64,000 nucleotides of DNA from Dioscorea cayenensis subsp. rotundata (lineage: Eukaryota; Streptophyta; Magnoliopsida; Dioscoreales; Dioscoreaceae). The stretch covers positions 3,224,001 to 3,288,000 of the forward strand of contig NC_052479.1 in NCBI RefSeq assembly GCF_009730915.1. The letters run 5' to 3'. This document shows, piece by piece, positions 36,473 to 48,524 of the stretch. The position numbers were made by a program, and so were the translations under genes. The notes beneath the pieces were generated by a model. It ran no database searches, was not told the DNA's origin, and saw only the letters and a program-made list of their open reading frames with translations. Each line of letters begins with the position of its first letter. Position 1 is the stretch's first letter.

Positions 36473-36805
36473 CAGGTTTGACCGTCCTATTTTGGACTAA
36501 TTACTGGCCGGTGCAGATTTGATCATCCTAATTACTGACCAGTGTAGGTTTGACCATCCTACTTCCTACTAAGTACTGACTGGTGCAGGTTTGACCGTCC
36601 TACTTTGTACTAATTACTGATATGTGCAAGTTTGACCAACGATACAAGTTTGACCATTCTACTTTGTACTAATTACTAACCATTGCAGATTAGACTGTCT
36701 GACCAATGCAGATTTGAAGCCCTACTTTGTAATAATTACTGACTGGTGCAAGTTGAACTGACCAACTTCGTAATAATTTTTTACATGTGCAAGTTTAACT
36801 ATCCT
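36473..36805. repeat. Degenerate tandem repeat upstream of the MULE fragment
   Basis: About seven imperfect copies of a unit near 48 bp, typified by GGTTTGACCGTCCTACTTTG followed by TACTAATTACTGACTGGTGCA. It lies immediately upstream of the transposase start, so it may be part of the element's terminal region. Confidence 0.65.
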
Positions 36806-37870
36806 ATTTTTTAATATTTTTGGAATTTATATTTTTTTTAAAAAATAAAACATAAATAAAAATTAAAATGGATTTTAATTTTCTAATATAACTTTTTAAA
36901 AAAAATTAAAAAATTCTTAACGTCAGCTCGAGCTGATGTTTAGAATTTTATTTTAAAAAAAATAAGTATGAAAACGAGAGAGCATCTCCGGTTTTCAATT
37001 TTTTTCAAAACTTGAAAACGAAAAAAAAATTGAAAATGGAAAGCTTCTCCAATTTAAAAAAAAAAAATTGAAAGTGGGAAAATTTTCCTGTTTTCACCCA
37101 ACTTGAGCTTTCTAATAAATAATCCGAAACATGCATAATTTCGTAATTTTTTTTTTACAATATTAAAAAAAATGGCCACGTTATGGTTGGTATACATTAA
37201 TTTTAATTTATATTTATAATTATATTCCACTTAAAATTTTATTCCATTTTTATTTTACGTCTGCTAAAAAATTTTTAGATTTACAGATAGTTCAAAAATT
37301 TTGTTACCTAATCACGTTCATTAACATGACACTGTAAATTACTACTAACATTTCTAGCCGTATAACATTTCACACCTTATTACTCTAGAAATGTCACTTT
37401 CGTGCTTAACCATAAAACCATAAAACATACCACACCTTTATTACCCTCGGAATCTCGTTTTTGTGCTAAAACATTAAACCAACCCACAAACCAATCAGCC
37501 CTCAATACCTACCATCTTTCACCTTGTATAACGAACATATATATTACAAAATCAAATGAATAATTGATAGCATGTGTATACTCAATGCAAGTGCAATTGG
37601 CAATCAAATTTCCAAACCTGGTACAAAAATTGAAAATACCTAAATCACACACATAACCATCACCTGGGCCAAAAGGAGTATGACAGCTTAATACTAATTA
37701 AGAAGCAAAATTAGACTTCAAAAAAAAAGATTTAATCCAAATAAACTCAACTAAATGAAGTCTTCTAACATTTTTCAGTGTTGATGAAACTGGTGAAACA
37801 AATATAACGTTCATCAAAAAACAGATAACCAAACAAAAGAGAGCATAATGCATGTTTATAGATATTTAAT
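36806..37870. other. AT-rich spacer and 3' flank of the eL24 gene
   Basis: No gene is seen. The first part has poly-A/T tracts and CGTCAGCTCGAGCTGATG, a short palindrome at about 36920-36937. The last 150 bases before 37871 are probably the 3' UTR of the ribosomal gene. Confidence 0.45.
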
Positions 37871-40722
37871 TTAACGCTTGCCGCCGCCACCACCAAGTTT
37901 AGGACCCTTGGGCGCCTTGGGCACACTACCTTTGGTCTGAGTCTTCTGAGATTTTGCCATCATCTCGGCCTTCTTCGCTTTCTTTTCATCCTTTGTTTTC
38001 TTTATACGCTCCTTGATTTCACTAAAGGAAAACAGAAAATACATAAATCAAGCTTCTGATGGCGCACTCGTTTACAGATGTATCATGCAGAATAATTTGA
38101 CAAGATGGCAGAAATAATTTGGTGTGGTGAAAAGAGTACAAGTCGCAAGATGAGGTCAAATTAAATAATAAGAGAAATGTTAGTAATTACAAGTAAATGA
38201 AAGTCTATGATCAACAAATTAGAAAATATTATCAGGGCTGCAAAATAGCAGGTAAGGACAAACTAAGATTAATCACATGCACAACTATGGTACAACCAAA
38301 GTGAACCTACCGCAGAGCTGCTTCCCTGGCAGCATCACGAACTTCAGCCTTCTCAGTTCTCTTCTTCTGAATGACTTCAAGTGTAGCGCCAACAATTGAC
38401 CTTGAATATGGCTTCCTTGTGGTACGACGCCTCTTTTTGACAGCTTCAGCATGGATATCCTACAGATAATAATCAAAGAGCTTGAAATCAAAACAATATA
38501 AGCAACTCAGCAAAGTTGGTAAAAAAGACACCAAATAATGAAATCAGGAAACATCAAGTGGATAGATCAGATTCCCGTGTAGAAACACGTGAAACTTTTT
38601 CATCATCCACTCAAAAATTATTGGACGACAATCCTATAACCAAATAAAACTAACAAATTAATCATTGCTAAAGCGACTTACTGACATAATTTAATTCCTA
38701 TGGAAAAATCAACATCAACAAGCAAACCTGAACATGCAATACAGGCCCCTGCATATATCAACTGTCTTTTGGTGCACGACATTAACATTAAAACTAATGA
38801 AGGGCATTCATGTTGATAACTTGGTCAATTATTTAGTTTCTAAAAAAACTAACAAATTAATCATTGCTAAAGCGACTTACTGACATAATTTAATTCCTAT
38901 GGCCAAATCAACATCAACAAGCAAAGCTGAACATGCAATACATGATTCTGCATATATCAACTCTGTCTTTTGGTGCACGACATTAACATTAAAACTAATG
39001 AAGAACATTCATGTTGATAACTTGGTCGATTATTTAGTTTCTAAAAAAAACTAACAAATTAATCATTGCTAAAGCAACTTACTGACATAATTTAATTCCT
39101 TTGGCCAAATCAACATCAAGAAGCCAAGCTGAACATGCAATACAGTCTTTTGCATATATCAACAATCTTTTGGTGCACGACAGTAACATTAAAACTACTG
39201 AAGGGCATTCACTGATAACTTGGTCAATTATTTAGTTACTAAAAGTCATTTACTAACCAAACATAGCTAAGGATAAATCTTGAGTACCACACTTTCATTG
39301 CCACCACTTTTTTTATAAAGCAACAAATCCATTATCTGCACTTAAATTTCTCCTGATAAATAGTATACTTGAACAAGTACGGACAAAATACAAGACTATA
39401 AGACAATGCAGTGGATCAAGATGATCAGTGTAAGTCCAGGTGAGCTTACAAAAGTGCAACTTAAGTAAATAACTTGTTACATGCATGTGCAATAGTTACG
39501 AGGCACCAACATATTAGAAAGAGTAAATTATCTTATCATTGAAACTCAAGATGAGTTGCAATTCAAGACCTATAAACAAGAAATGGAAGATAAGTTTTTC
39601 ATATTAAACTATCAAAAATTAAGTGTGTATTTCATCAACCAAAATACAAGACCATCAGAGATGGTACAATACAGTACACAAGAAGGCCCTGTCAGATAAA
39701 ATTATCAGAAATAAAATATAATATCTCATGATTCTCATGCATAGAAACTTTGTTCAAAAGACCTATATGTCATTAGTCCATCAAAATTGATAACCTTCTT
39801 CAAATGAAATTTTCAGCAAAATTGCCAAAAACATGAATAATTTAATCAACAAAATATTAGACCTAACCAAGAAAAATAATCTTGGAATGGCCTTAATCAT
39901 TTTCTTCAAAGTGCACTTTTGTGGCAATAAGAAGCTAAAAGAATGTTTATTTACCCAGATTCATAACATTTTGATTATTCAGCTACCGCTAATATCCATT
40001 GTATAATTAAATAAATGTACTATGTTTAACCGCGTTACCGGCAAATTCATACATTTATATTACTAATTAATCAAGGCACTCCACAAAAAAATTTTGCCTA
40101 ATCAGCAACTGCAAACATCCATTATATAAATAGATAAAAGCGTACAGTGTTTAACCACATTACCAGCAAGTTCATACATTTCTATCAGTAATTACTCAAG
40201 GCATTTCACAACCACTTTTCCAGAGAATAAAAAAATCGACATTCCTAAACAACAGAATAAACCGAAAAACAGCGAAATAAAGCTACCATTTTAACACATC
40301 TCATTATACACTAACAATTACCTTCTTGTGCTGCTTCCGGTACATAGCAGTCCAGGTGAGCTTAGCAGGCCTCAGGCGGTTGTGGAAATAGCGCTTGCAT
40401 TTTGAGTTGGCAAACAAAAACACCTAATAAAAAAAAAAGACCACACTTTCATCATCTACAATCCAAAAACCTTATTGCATTAAATCAAATCACAAGAACA
40501 AAGCATCCTCACCTGCGAATCAGAACGAACAAATCTAATACCCTTTCCCGGGTATATCTTTGCTCCGCTAAAACGGCAAAGCTCAGTCCTGCAAGCAAAA
40601 TACAACATTTAGCAGAACAACCACACTGCAAAAGATTCAACAATCAAGACCAACATCTATGTGTGAATTAACACTAATCAATCACAAGGAAAAGGGTTTG
40701 TTTTGACATACTTGAGAACCAT
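37871..40722 (-). CDS. RPL24: 60S ribosomal protein L24 (eL24)
   Basis: A cytosolic large-subunit ribosomal protein; in plants it also aids translation re-initiation. The five exons are 40722-40712, 40588-40513, 40423-40322, 38459-38311 and 38021-37871. All junctions are GT..AG and keep frame, giving 162 residues, the family length. It opens [20 protein letters not shown], continues [20 protein letters not shown] and [19 protein letters not shown], then [20 protein letters not shown] and an Ala/Lys/Glu helix. It ends [13 protein letters not shown]. The 11-base first exon carrying only MVLK fits the usual gene structure. Intron 3 is large (38460-40321) and holds a tandem repeat. Telo-box motifs lie upstream, as in many plant ribosomal protein genes. 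Confidence 0.96.
38648..39245. repeat. Three tandem copies of a ~200-bp unit in eL24 intron 3
   Basis: The phrase ACTAACAAATTAATCATTGC recurs at about 38649, 38848 and 39050, and TTTTGGTGCACGACATTAAC or a close variant appears in each copy. Copies are 199-202 bp and nearly identical, so the expansion is recent. No coding or transposon ends are seen. Confidence 0.88.
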
Positions 40723-40876
40723 CTCTTTCCCCTCGAGAGATCCGCAAGAGCTTCACCTGAAACCAAAAACAACAAAAAATTCATCAATAAAACCATCATT
40801 AGCAATCAAAAATCGACGAAAATTATCGCCGTATGAAGGGAACGGATCGAGAAATCGACGAGAGACGAACCACGAG

Positions 40877-40925
40877 AAACCCTAATCCTCTGCTTGCGGC
40901 GCGATGGAGGTCCTATTTAGGGTTT
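40877..40925 (-). promoter_or_regulatory. Two telo-box motifs near the eL24 transcription start
   Basis: AAACCCTAA lies at 40877-40885 on the plus strand, and on the minus strand at 40917-40925. They flank a GC-rich stretch in the likely leader or proximal promoter. The telo box is a known element of plant ribosomal protein and translation-factor promoters; its use here is inferred from position. Confidence 0.65.
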
Positions 40926-42083
40926 GCTGCAGAGCATCGAGGCCTTTTAAAGCGTGCGATTTCTTTTATTTGGCCAGAACATTTTGCACATATATCCCTA
41001 AAAAAATAATTATTTATGAATGCATCTTTTTCTTTATACCTGCATATTTTATAATTGCAAATGTGTTTTTGTAAATAACAACACGGATGTTAAAATCCAA
41101 AATTTGATATTTATTTGCTGCAATTGTAACTTGTAAGGTTATAAGTCTGTGTAGTGGTTCAGTTGTTTGAATTTATTTTAAAAATAAATTAATTAATGAG
41201 TTCAAAAAGTATTCAATAAAATAAATATTTATTTAGAATTATATTATTTAATTAATAAAATCTTAGAAAAAAAGGAAGAAAAAAAATTCAACCCACAGTA
41301 ATGTTGTTTTATATATCACCCATTGTAAAAAGCGACTAGTAAAATATTGAAAGATGTCGATAAAGCAAGTTATAAGACAATGAGAGAGTTCAACTCTTTA
41401 ATATATAATTAAGGCATAGTGAGCGTGTGATGGCTTGTCCACATAATGCAAACTATTATATATTTTAAATCACATATATGTAATTTTAAGGTTATAAAGA
41501 CCCATATATGAAAAAATATGACTTGTGAAATTACTATATTTTACATTGTAATTCTCAGAATCACCATCATGGAGTTTAATTTTAACTATATTTTAAATGT
41601 TCAATAGAAAATTTTATTTCTAAAGTGTGATCCATGTAGGGAAGGACACATTATAATCTGTAAATATATATATATATATTATATATATATATATATATTT
41701 TTTTTTCTTTTCCTCATCCTATCTATGGAACAAAATTTATAGTTCTGCAATCCCATAACACAGGGAAAAAAAATCCCCAACAATAGACAAACCCCAAAAA
41801 CAATAGAAGCATGAAAGAGGCAGCCAAACAGACCACAATGTTATTATTACCTTAACAATACAGAGAAAAATGTGTTCATTCCATACAAGAGATTCAAAAC
41901 ACCAAACAGAATCCCAAAGATAAATATGAACTATCAAGTTCACTCAAGAGATTGTATCCATTTCAGACTAAATAATAATACATTATCATGTAGTGACACG
42001 GATTCAAGAATTTGATCCCTGAGAAGGAAAGATTTCATTTGATATTTGATTAAAAATCGAAAAAAGTAAGCTAACTTGGATTC
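40926..42083. other. Spacer between eL24 and the VAR3-like gene
   Basis: It contains the eL24 upstream region and the VAR3-like 3' flank, with a long (TA)n-type run at about 41665-41698. No ORF with coding character is seen. Confidence 0.5.
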
Positions 42084-45000
42084 TCAATTGGAGTCTTTCT
42101 TCGGTTCGGAACTCACTATCGGCAAATTTCTTCTGTACTGAGCAGATGTCAACCTTCTTTCGAGCGGTGTTTTTCTCTTGCTGACAACAAACCTGTTCAC
42201 TCCCTTCCTCATAGGCATTATCTCAGGGAAGTCCTCGTCCGGAATCTGGCTGAGTTCTGAGATGTCCTTGATCTGTGCGGCCCTGCGAAACCATCTCTCT
42301 GCCTTTGCCTCTTCCGACATATCCAGGGGATCAGGTTCCTTCACGGCAGACCCCTCCAAACTTTTCCCGGAGATACCATAGTTCCAACTTTCTCTGGCAT
42401 TTTGAGGATTGTCAGATTGTCCAGGAGGGCTACCAACAGAGGTAGGGCCATCAAATGCACCGCTATTCTGAGGTATTTTACTGCTCCAATTCTCCTTATT
42501 ACCGTTATGGTAGTTATTGCTTTGTCCAACAGACTGCACAGTGGCTCCAGAATAAACATTATTAATCATACTCTCATTCGAATTTGGTCCATAAGATTCT
42601 TTGTTGAAATTACCGCTGCTATATTGATTTTCTGCAGAATTGGTGTCATCCAACTCAGGAACAGCAGGAGCTTCTACTTGGGATTTTTCATTTAATGAAG
42701 AGGTTCCTGTTGCTGCATCTGCACTAGTAGTAACAGCTTCCGGCTGCTTGTCCTTCTTTGCAAAGTAATCTGGGGGGAAGGGAACAAAAGGGACAAAGTT
42801 TGAGTGGTTAGATTGCTCCATTGCTAAGCGTCTCTTGTATTGTGGTGATGTCAAAGACCGATCTTTCTTCTTGCTGACTACAAATCTGTTCTCTCCTTTA
42901 CGCATTGGCATGATTTCTGGAAAATCCTCATCAGGAATTGCACTGGCCAAGTCTGAGACATCATCAAGCTCCGCCACCTTTTTATGCCATCTCTCTAACA
43001 CTTCAGATGATTCTCTATCTTCCCTGTTTCCAGATGGGCCCTGAAATTTTTGAGAGGGAAAGGCAGCACCTGATCCACCATTTCTACTCATTGTGTCTGT
43101 AGAACCACTTGGCTGATCAGTTTTCAGAAAACTTGAATCTTCTTTGTCTGATGACTGCTGCACAACATTATCTGATTTGGGTGATTTCTGAAACTTATCG
43201 GAGGGTAATGGCACAAAGGGAACATAATCAGGGTCTCTCAAACGGCTAATACTCTGCCTATTATCTGAAGAGTTAAATCTGCTTCTGGCAGAGAAATTCG
43301 ACCCCCCACCAGTTGACTGATCAGTTGTTCTGGGTGTTGCTGATGAGCGACCTAGTATTCTGTCAAGACTCTCACTAATTGATGATTCGGTGGTAGTGTT
43401 CTTACCAGATGCACCATCTTCTAGATTTCTTCTGTACTGCTCATTCGCCAACCTCCTTTCCAATGGTGTTTTCCTCGTGCTAACAACAAACCTATTGGTA
43501 CCTTTTCTCAAGGGCATGATTTCTGGGAAATCTTCATCAGCTATGGCACTGCTCAAATCAGAGGCATCATCTAGCTGTGAAACCTTGCTGAACCACCTCT
43601 CTGCCTTCTCATCGTTGGCTGCTAGCCTTCGCTCAATTTCAGATGTATCACCGTTTTTACCATTAAGGATCTGCTCAATGTTCGAATGTGCACGATATCC
43701 TCCACCACCCCCTGGAGCAGCAGAACTCAGTGGGGAATCCACAGGGCGTTTGCAGTCACATCTTAAGCAGGACATGTTCCTCCCATAATTAAAGAAATCA
43801 CACCTGGAATGAGTATACATATATATATATAAACCACCCAAAATTGTCATAAACAATGTAAAATAACCACACTTTAAAATTCACAATGAAGAGTAAATAT
43901 TAACAGTGAGCTTACTGCGGGCACTCCCATTCCCCACCAGTCAACTGTCTATTAGGCCGTGCCTCATCACACTCAAGACACTTCATGTTCCTTGCAAAGT
44001 TCATAAAACTACATCTGCATTAAATAGAAAAAGCAAATAACTTTATTGTGAGAAACAAATTCAAACAAAGAGCAAAAATAGTAAAGCTACAGATGCCAAT
44101 CAGAATTAAGAGTACAATCATAATATCCCTTCAATGCTCATTTCAAACTAATGACCATACAGATCATGGTAAACTCTATGATGAGAAACAAAGAACAGGT
44201 ACCAAATTCGGTATTAGAACTTTACATTTTATAAAAACATTGACTAAGATATCTTTACAAAGATGGATTTCTTCCTGTAAGATCTTTTGGTTAACAATGC
44301 TGCAAACACTTGTACGAATGATAAAATATTTACAGAGAGATTTCCAATGGAACAGAAAATTGTATGAGTATCAAAGTTATGTTTGGTCAGATGAATATAT
44401 AAACCTTCCAAAGTTGCAAGATATACTACAACTAAGTGTTTATCTACGAAAGTCAGAGTGCTGAGACATAACTCACATAGACAATAAGCAAACAACAAGT
44501 CAAAATAGACTCTCAGAAATCAAGTAAATGAAAATTTGTTACAACAAAATATGAGCATCATATTAGATAATTATGATAATAGAACCCCATTAGTTGAAAT
44601 ATACATATTTGCCCAGTATCTCTAATAATCCAGTTGGAACTTAAATCAAGTGTCAAGAGAATGCAACACAGAAGGCACTCCAATTATAGCCACAGTGCAC
44701 AAAAAAAAAAAAACTAATAATAAATAGCGCACTTGCTCTTAGCAAACTCAATAAATTTGATAAAATTACATATAAATATACATCTATTTATGGGCGAGTT
44801 TTGCACCACTACGCTGGTCCAAAAATCATGCCCAATCATAAATTGGACTAGCCTTATTTGGGGATCACATTAGCACTCTTGAATACAGCAATGTTGCTTA
44901 ATTTCTAAAAGCTATTAATTGTGACACTGCAACTAATGAAAATACTTCATATTTATATGTAAATATAACTAAAACAATGAGAAAATTGGCTTTTTAGAAG

Positions 45001-47903
45001 AAAAGTTCTTGCATTTTCATTCTTTGGCTATAAATTTGATGATTTTAATCCTAACAACCCAAAACTTAAATAAAAAAGATGCAGACAATGCATCAACCAC
45101 AAGCATGAAGCATATCCAATCGACCAGTAACTCACCTAAGTTACCTAACTAAACTATCAATAAATTCTTATGTTTTAAGTAGTAACAGTTCAGATGCAAT
45201 TTATCTAGCCCTGACAGATGAAAATAAACCAAGAATATGTATGGAAAAAAATGAAATTAATTCACGTTCACTGTACTATTTTTGAACATTAAAGAAACAA
45301 GAAGACCAAAAATCCTCGAATTAATTTGAGATATTTTAAAAGAAAAGACTAATAACTTGCAGTCAAACACACTAGAAAGTCAAAACATGGTATGCAGTTA
45401 GCTATGTATTTTATTGCTGGTGTCCACCACAACTGTAACTTGCCAACTTGAGCCTTGGTGTAAAAAGTATGATTAAATTGCTCTATATAAACCATCAACA
45501 TCATGCAACCTTAATTGATGCAATATTGCAGATTCAAACAGTATACAAAAACATAAGTAAAGCTTTACAATATGCTACTGGACTAAATTTGCTTTTGGGA
45601 TAAGCTAGAGAAGCTAGAGAAGCTAGATGAACTAAAGGAGAATATTACAACCAGAAGCCTGTGATAAGCTTTCTAAAATAAATATTTACAATAAAGAAAA
45701 CATGTCTACACTTCACGCCATAAGCAATATGTTTATCAAATCATAGTACGATTTGTTAGTTTTACACATCAAAATAAGGAATGTTACTTACTTGGGGCAA
45801 ATCCAATCGCCTCTTTTCATTTCAATATTTTGCCGGGGAGGCCTTGAGAACTGCCCCTGGCTTAAAGGGCGTATTTGTGAGGTCGACTCAACATTTGATA
45901 TTTGAGCAACTCCATGTGCATTAACCAATTCAGTCAGCAAGTTCCTTATAGAAGTTTCAATAAGTTCTCTGCCTTCACTGTTATCATTTATATTGAGAAG
46001 ACCTTGGGCATAGCTCACCAAGTACCGCATCAAATCAACAGTTAGTGCCCCCTCAGTTTGCAACACCTGATATTTAATTCTGAAAAATTTTAGTCTCAAT
46101 CCAGCTAACAACAGACCATAAGAGGAAATGATGTAAGAGATAAGCATGCATAAGTTCATTTGCTACTCGAAATCCAGACATTAGATAAATGAAGATAAAA
46201 AAATCAAGATCAGAAGCTTTTTATGAAATTAAAAGATAATTCATGTTTTATATTAGAGATCATGTGAATTCTGACTCCTGCCTACAGTCTACTCTCTGCA
46301 CATTCCAAACATTTTGCACATGCTTCAACACAATGCAGTCTCCAAGAGTCCTATTCCATCATTTAGAAAATAACATAATATGTAGAAAATTTCATCCAAA
46401 CAATTTTCAAGATCTTGTATTTCATCCCGTTTCCTCTTCTTATTTTCATTGTAACTGCATTATATTCATTCAATCCAATAATTAAGGTAAAATGCTAACA
46501 ATAAAATAGTCAACATGGTACTTCCAAGGTAATAAATTTCTATCTGAGCCGATGTTAAACAGCTAAACCTGAATGAATTTTGAGGTCTGAATTTAAATTA
46601 AACTAACCTTGGGCCCCAAAGGGACCATTTCAGCCAAATCTGGTTCACCTCAGCTCAGTTAGTAGGCCTCAAAAGTCATTCACAAAAAGCCAGGCTTAGG
46701 AGGTCATTGACAACACATATATTACTAAACACAGAAACTTTAACCAAAATTGAACCCACTTTTGGGTCATGCAACCAATTTCATCATAATTCATAGACAT
46801 TTTCATCCATGTTAAAATAGGATGAAATACCCAAATCAATTGGCTATTGCATGGCCGAGTGAAGAACAGCAATAAATTAGATGAATTAGTTTTTGTACTT
46901 CAGCAATGTTTTACATTTTTCTTTCAAATTACTTGCAAGTAGGTTATAGTAATTTTAAAGTTCCCAAAATGAGCATGCACAATTTTAAATGCATCATATA
47001 GTAGAATTGCTTCACCATATCTCAAAGAAAGCAAAATCCTTTCACAACTTTATCATAAAATATTTCAGCATTACTGATAGGACAACTAATATAATTACAC
47101 AGAGGTAAGTCTCCATCATTCTGCAACATTCTGCGGTGTTGTTTCACCAATCTCTGCATACCGTTATCGTAATTTTACACATTCTTCAGACTTAGCATGA
47201 ATACCATTTCAATTACTTAAATAGGTGCAATTGGATTCGCAATTTCTATAAAATTATTTAAAAAATATAAGAAAAAAATATCTCAGCATCAATAATAGAC
47301 TTACATCTCTCTCATCACCGCTCAAAAAGGCCCTCATCCGCCTAACAGAATTCATACCATTCTTGAACAAGGATGGTGAACAATTCTCCACAACAACCTC
47401 AACATCCTTCCTAGACAGCAACCTGCAGACGAAACCCTTATAAAAAATCAACAAAGATTATTCTTTTGCAAACAAAAACACAACGTAGAGCATCACCTCA
47501 AAACATCCGGCCGATCCCGCGCAAAAGCCAGGCAAACCTCAGCGGCCTTCAGGAAGTCCTCAGGAAGGCCATCGTATCCCACTAAGCAGTCATCGTCATC
47601 GCCGGCAGGAACCAAAACCCGGCGCTCAGAATAGCCCACGGAAACAAGATGGTTGACAAGCGTCGACCACTCAAGCTTCGACAGCGAAGGAAAGGACTCA
47701 GAGAACTGGGTCTGGGTGTGGAGATTCTCAGCGGCCCCAGCGCGGAGGGAGAGGATGGGACGGCGGGGGTAAGGGAGGAGGCGGCGGCCGGAGGAGGTGG
47801 AGAGGGGTCTGGAGAGAGGGAGGCGGAGGGCGGACGGAGAGGGGCGGTAGAGACGAGGGATGGGGGTGAAGAGGAGCATGAGAAGCTTGGAGGCGCCGCC
47901 CAT
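42084..47903 (-). CDS. VAR3/OZ-like plastid RanBP2-type zinc-finger protein
   Basis: Exons are 47903-47497, 47422-47305, 46066-45792, 44014-43916 and 43803-42084, giving 872 residues with all junctions in frame. The first about 55 residues are Arg/Ser/Pro/Leu-rich with no acidic residue, like an organelle transit peptide. Two RanBP2 zinc fingers follow at about 261-287 (GDWICPKC, NFARNMKCLECDEARP) and 296-322 (GEWECPQC, NYGRNMSCLRCDCKRP), each with four cysteines. Then come three copies of a ~60-residue module with the core DFPEIMP(L/M)RKG.NRFVVS, at about 367-427, 569-627 and 800-860, separated by Ser/Asn-rich linkers. Arabidopsis VAR3 is known for zinc fingers plus novel repeats and acts in chloroplast development; it belongs to the OZ RNA-editing factors. 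Which OZ member this is cannot be settled here. Confidence 0.9.
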
Positions 47904-48277
47904 CGCCGGAGAAGAGAAGAAGATGAGGGTTTTGGGGCCGAGCTCTCTATCGTTGGGGTTCTAGAGAAAACGATTTATCGTGTGTGGGGGTAGGGATGAA
48001 AATATCTGAGATCCAACGGTTGTGGAAGGGGGACAAGTGATGCAATCTCAACCGTCCAATTAAAACTCTCTATATATATAATATATATATATATTTATAT
48101 TTAAAAAAAAATGATTGTATCTGTGGCGTATAAGTGTGGACTACGACATCACCAATGAGTTAATTCCTCTAATGAGGATCGAAACTCTCATCACTCCGCA
48201 CGCTACATGAGAGACTTATTTTTGAAAATATATATTTACAATCAATAATAATAACAATAATATATTTACAATGTGCA
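47904..48277. other. VAR3-like promoter region and spacer
   Basis: The first ~95 bases are GC-rich leader sequence upstream of the VAR3-like ATG, then AT-rich DNA with a (TA)n run near 48070-48093. The copia element begins at the right edge. Confidence 0.45.
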
Positions 48278-48471
48278 TGAGAAAAATAAAGGAGAAATAT
48301 AAATTGTTTTTTTTTGTTGTTTGTAGGACTTACATCCTCACATAAATAGGAGAATATGTTCTTCTAACCCTATACAATTTTGCTTAAATGAATGCAACTA
48401 CTAAATATATACAGATACAAAATATATTTAGTTACCAAAATATATATAACTACCAAATATAGATTGATATA

Positions 48472-48474
<3 letters not shown>
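48278..48474 (-). repeat. Copia 3' LTR
   Basis: Aligns with 54998-55207 through TTCTTCTAACCCTATACAAT, GCAACTACTAAATATATACA and AACTACCAAATATAGATTG. Its 5' end (minus strand) has lost about 15 bases where it meets the expanded CT/GA run. Confidence 0.8.

Positions 48475-48522
<48 letters not shown>
48475..48522. repeat. (CT)24 microsatellite at the copia polypurine tract
   Basis: Twenty-four CT units; on the minus strand this is a pure GA run ending GGGA directly before the 3' LTR, exactly where the polypurine tract belongs. Confidence 0.9.

Positions 48523-48524
<2 letters not shown>

Noticed and set aside
36920..36937. Palindrome CGTCAGCTCGAGCTGATG as a regulatory site
   Set aside because: A lone short palindrome in AT-rich spacer with no gene near enough; it is more likely a worn transposon end.
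34363..37020. Terminal inverted repeats for the MULE remnant
   Set aside because: The best similar words (GAGAGCATCTCC) are in direct orientation, and the inverted match is too weak to call ends.
47649..47993. Plus-strand Arg/Glu/Gly-rich frame of 114 codons
   Set aside because: It is antisense to the GC-rich first exon of the VAR3-like gene and has the composition of a mirrored transit peptide.
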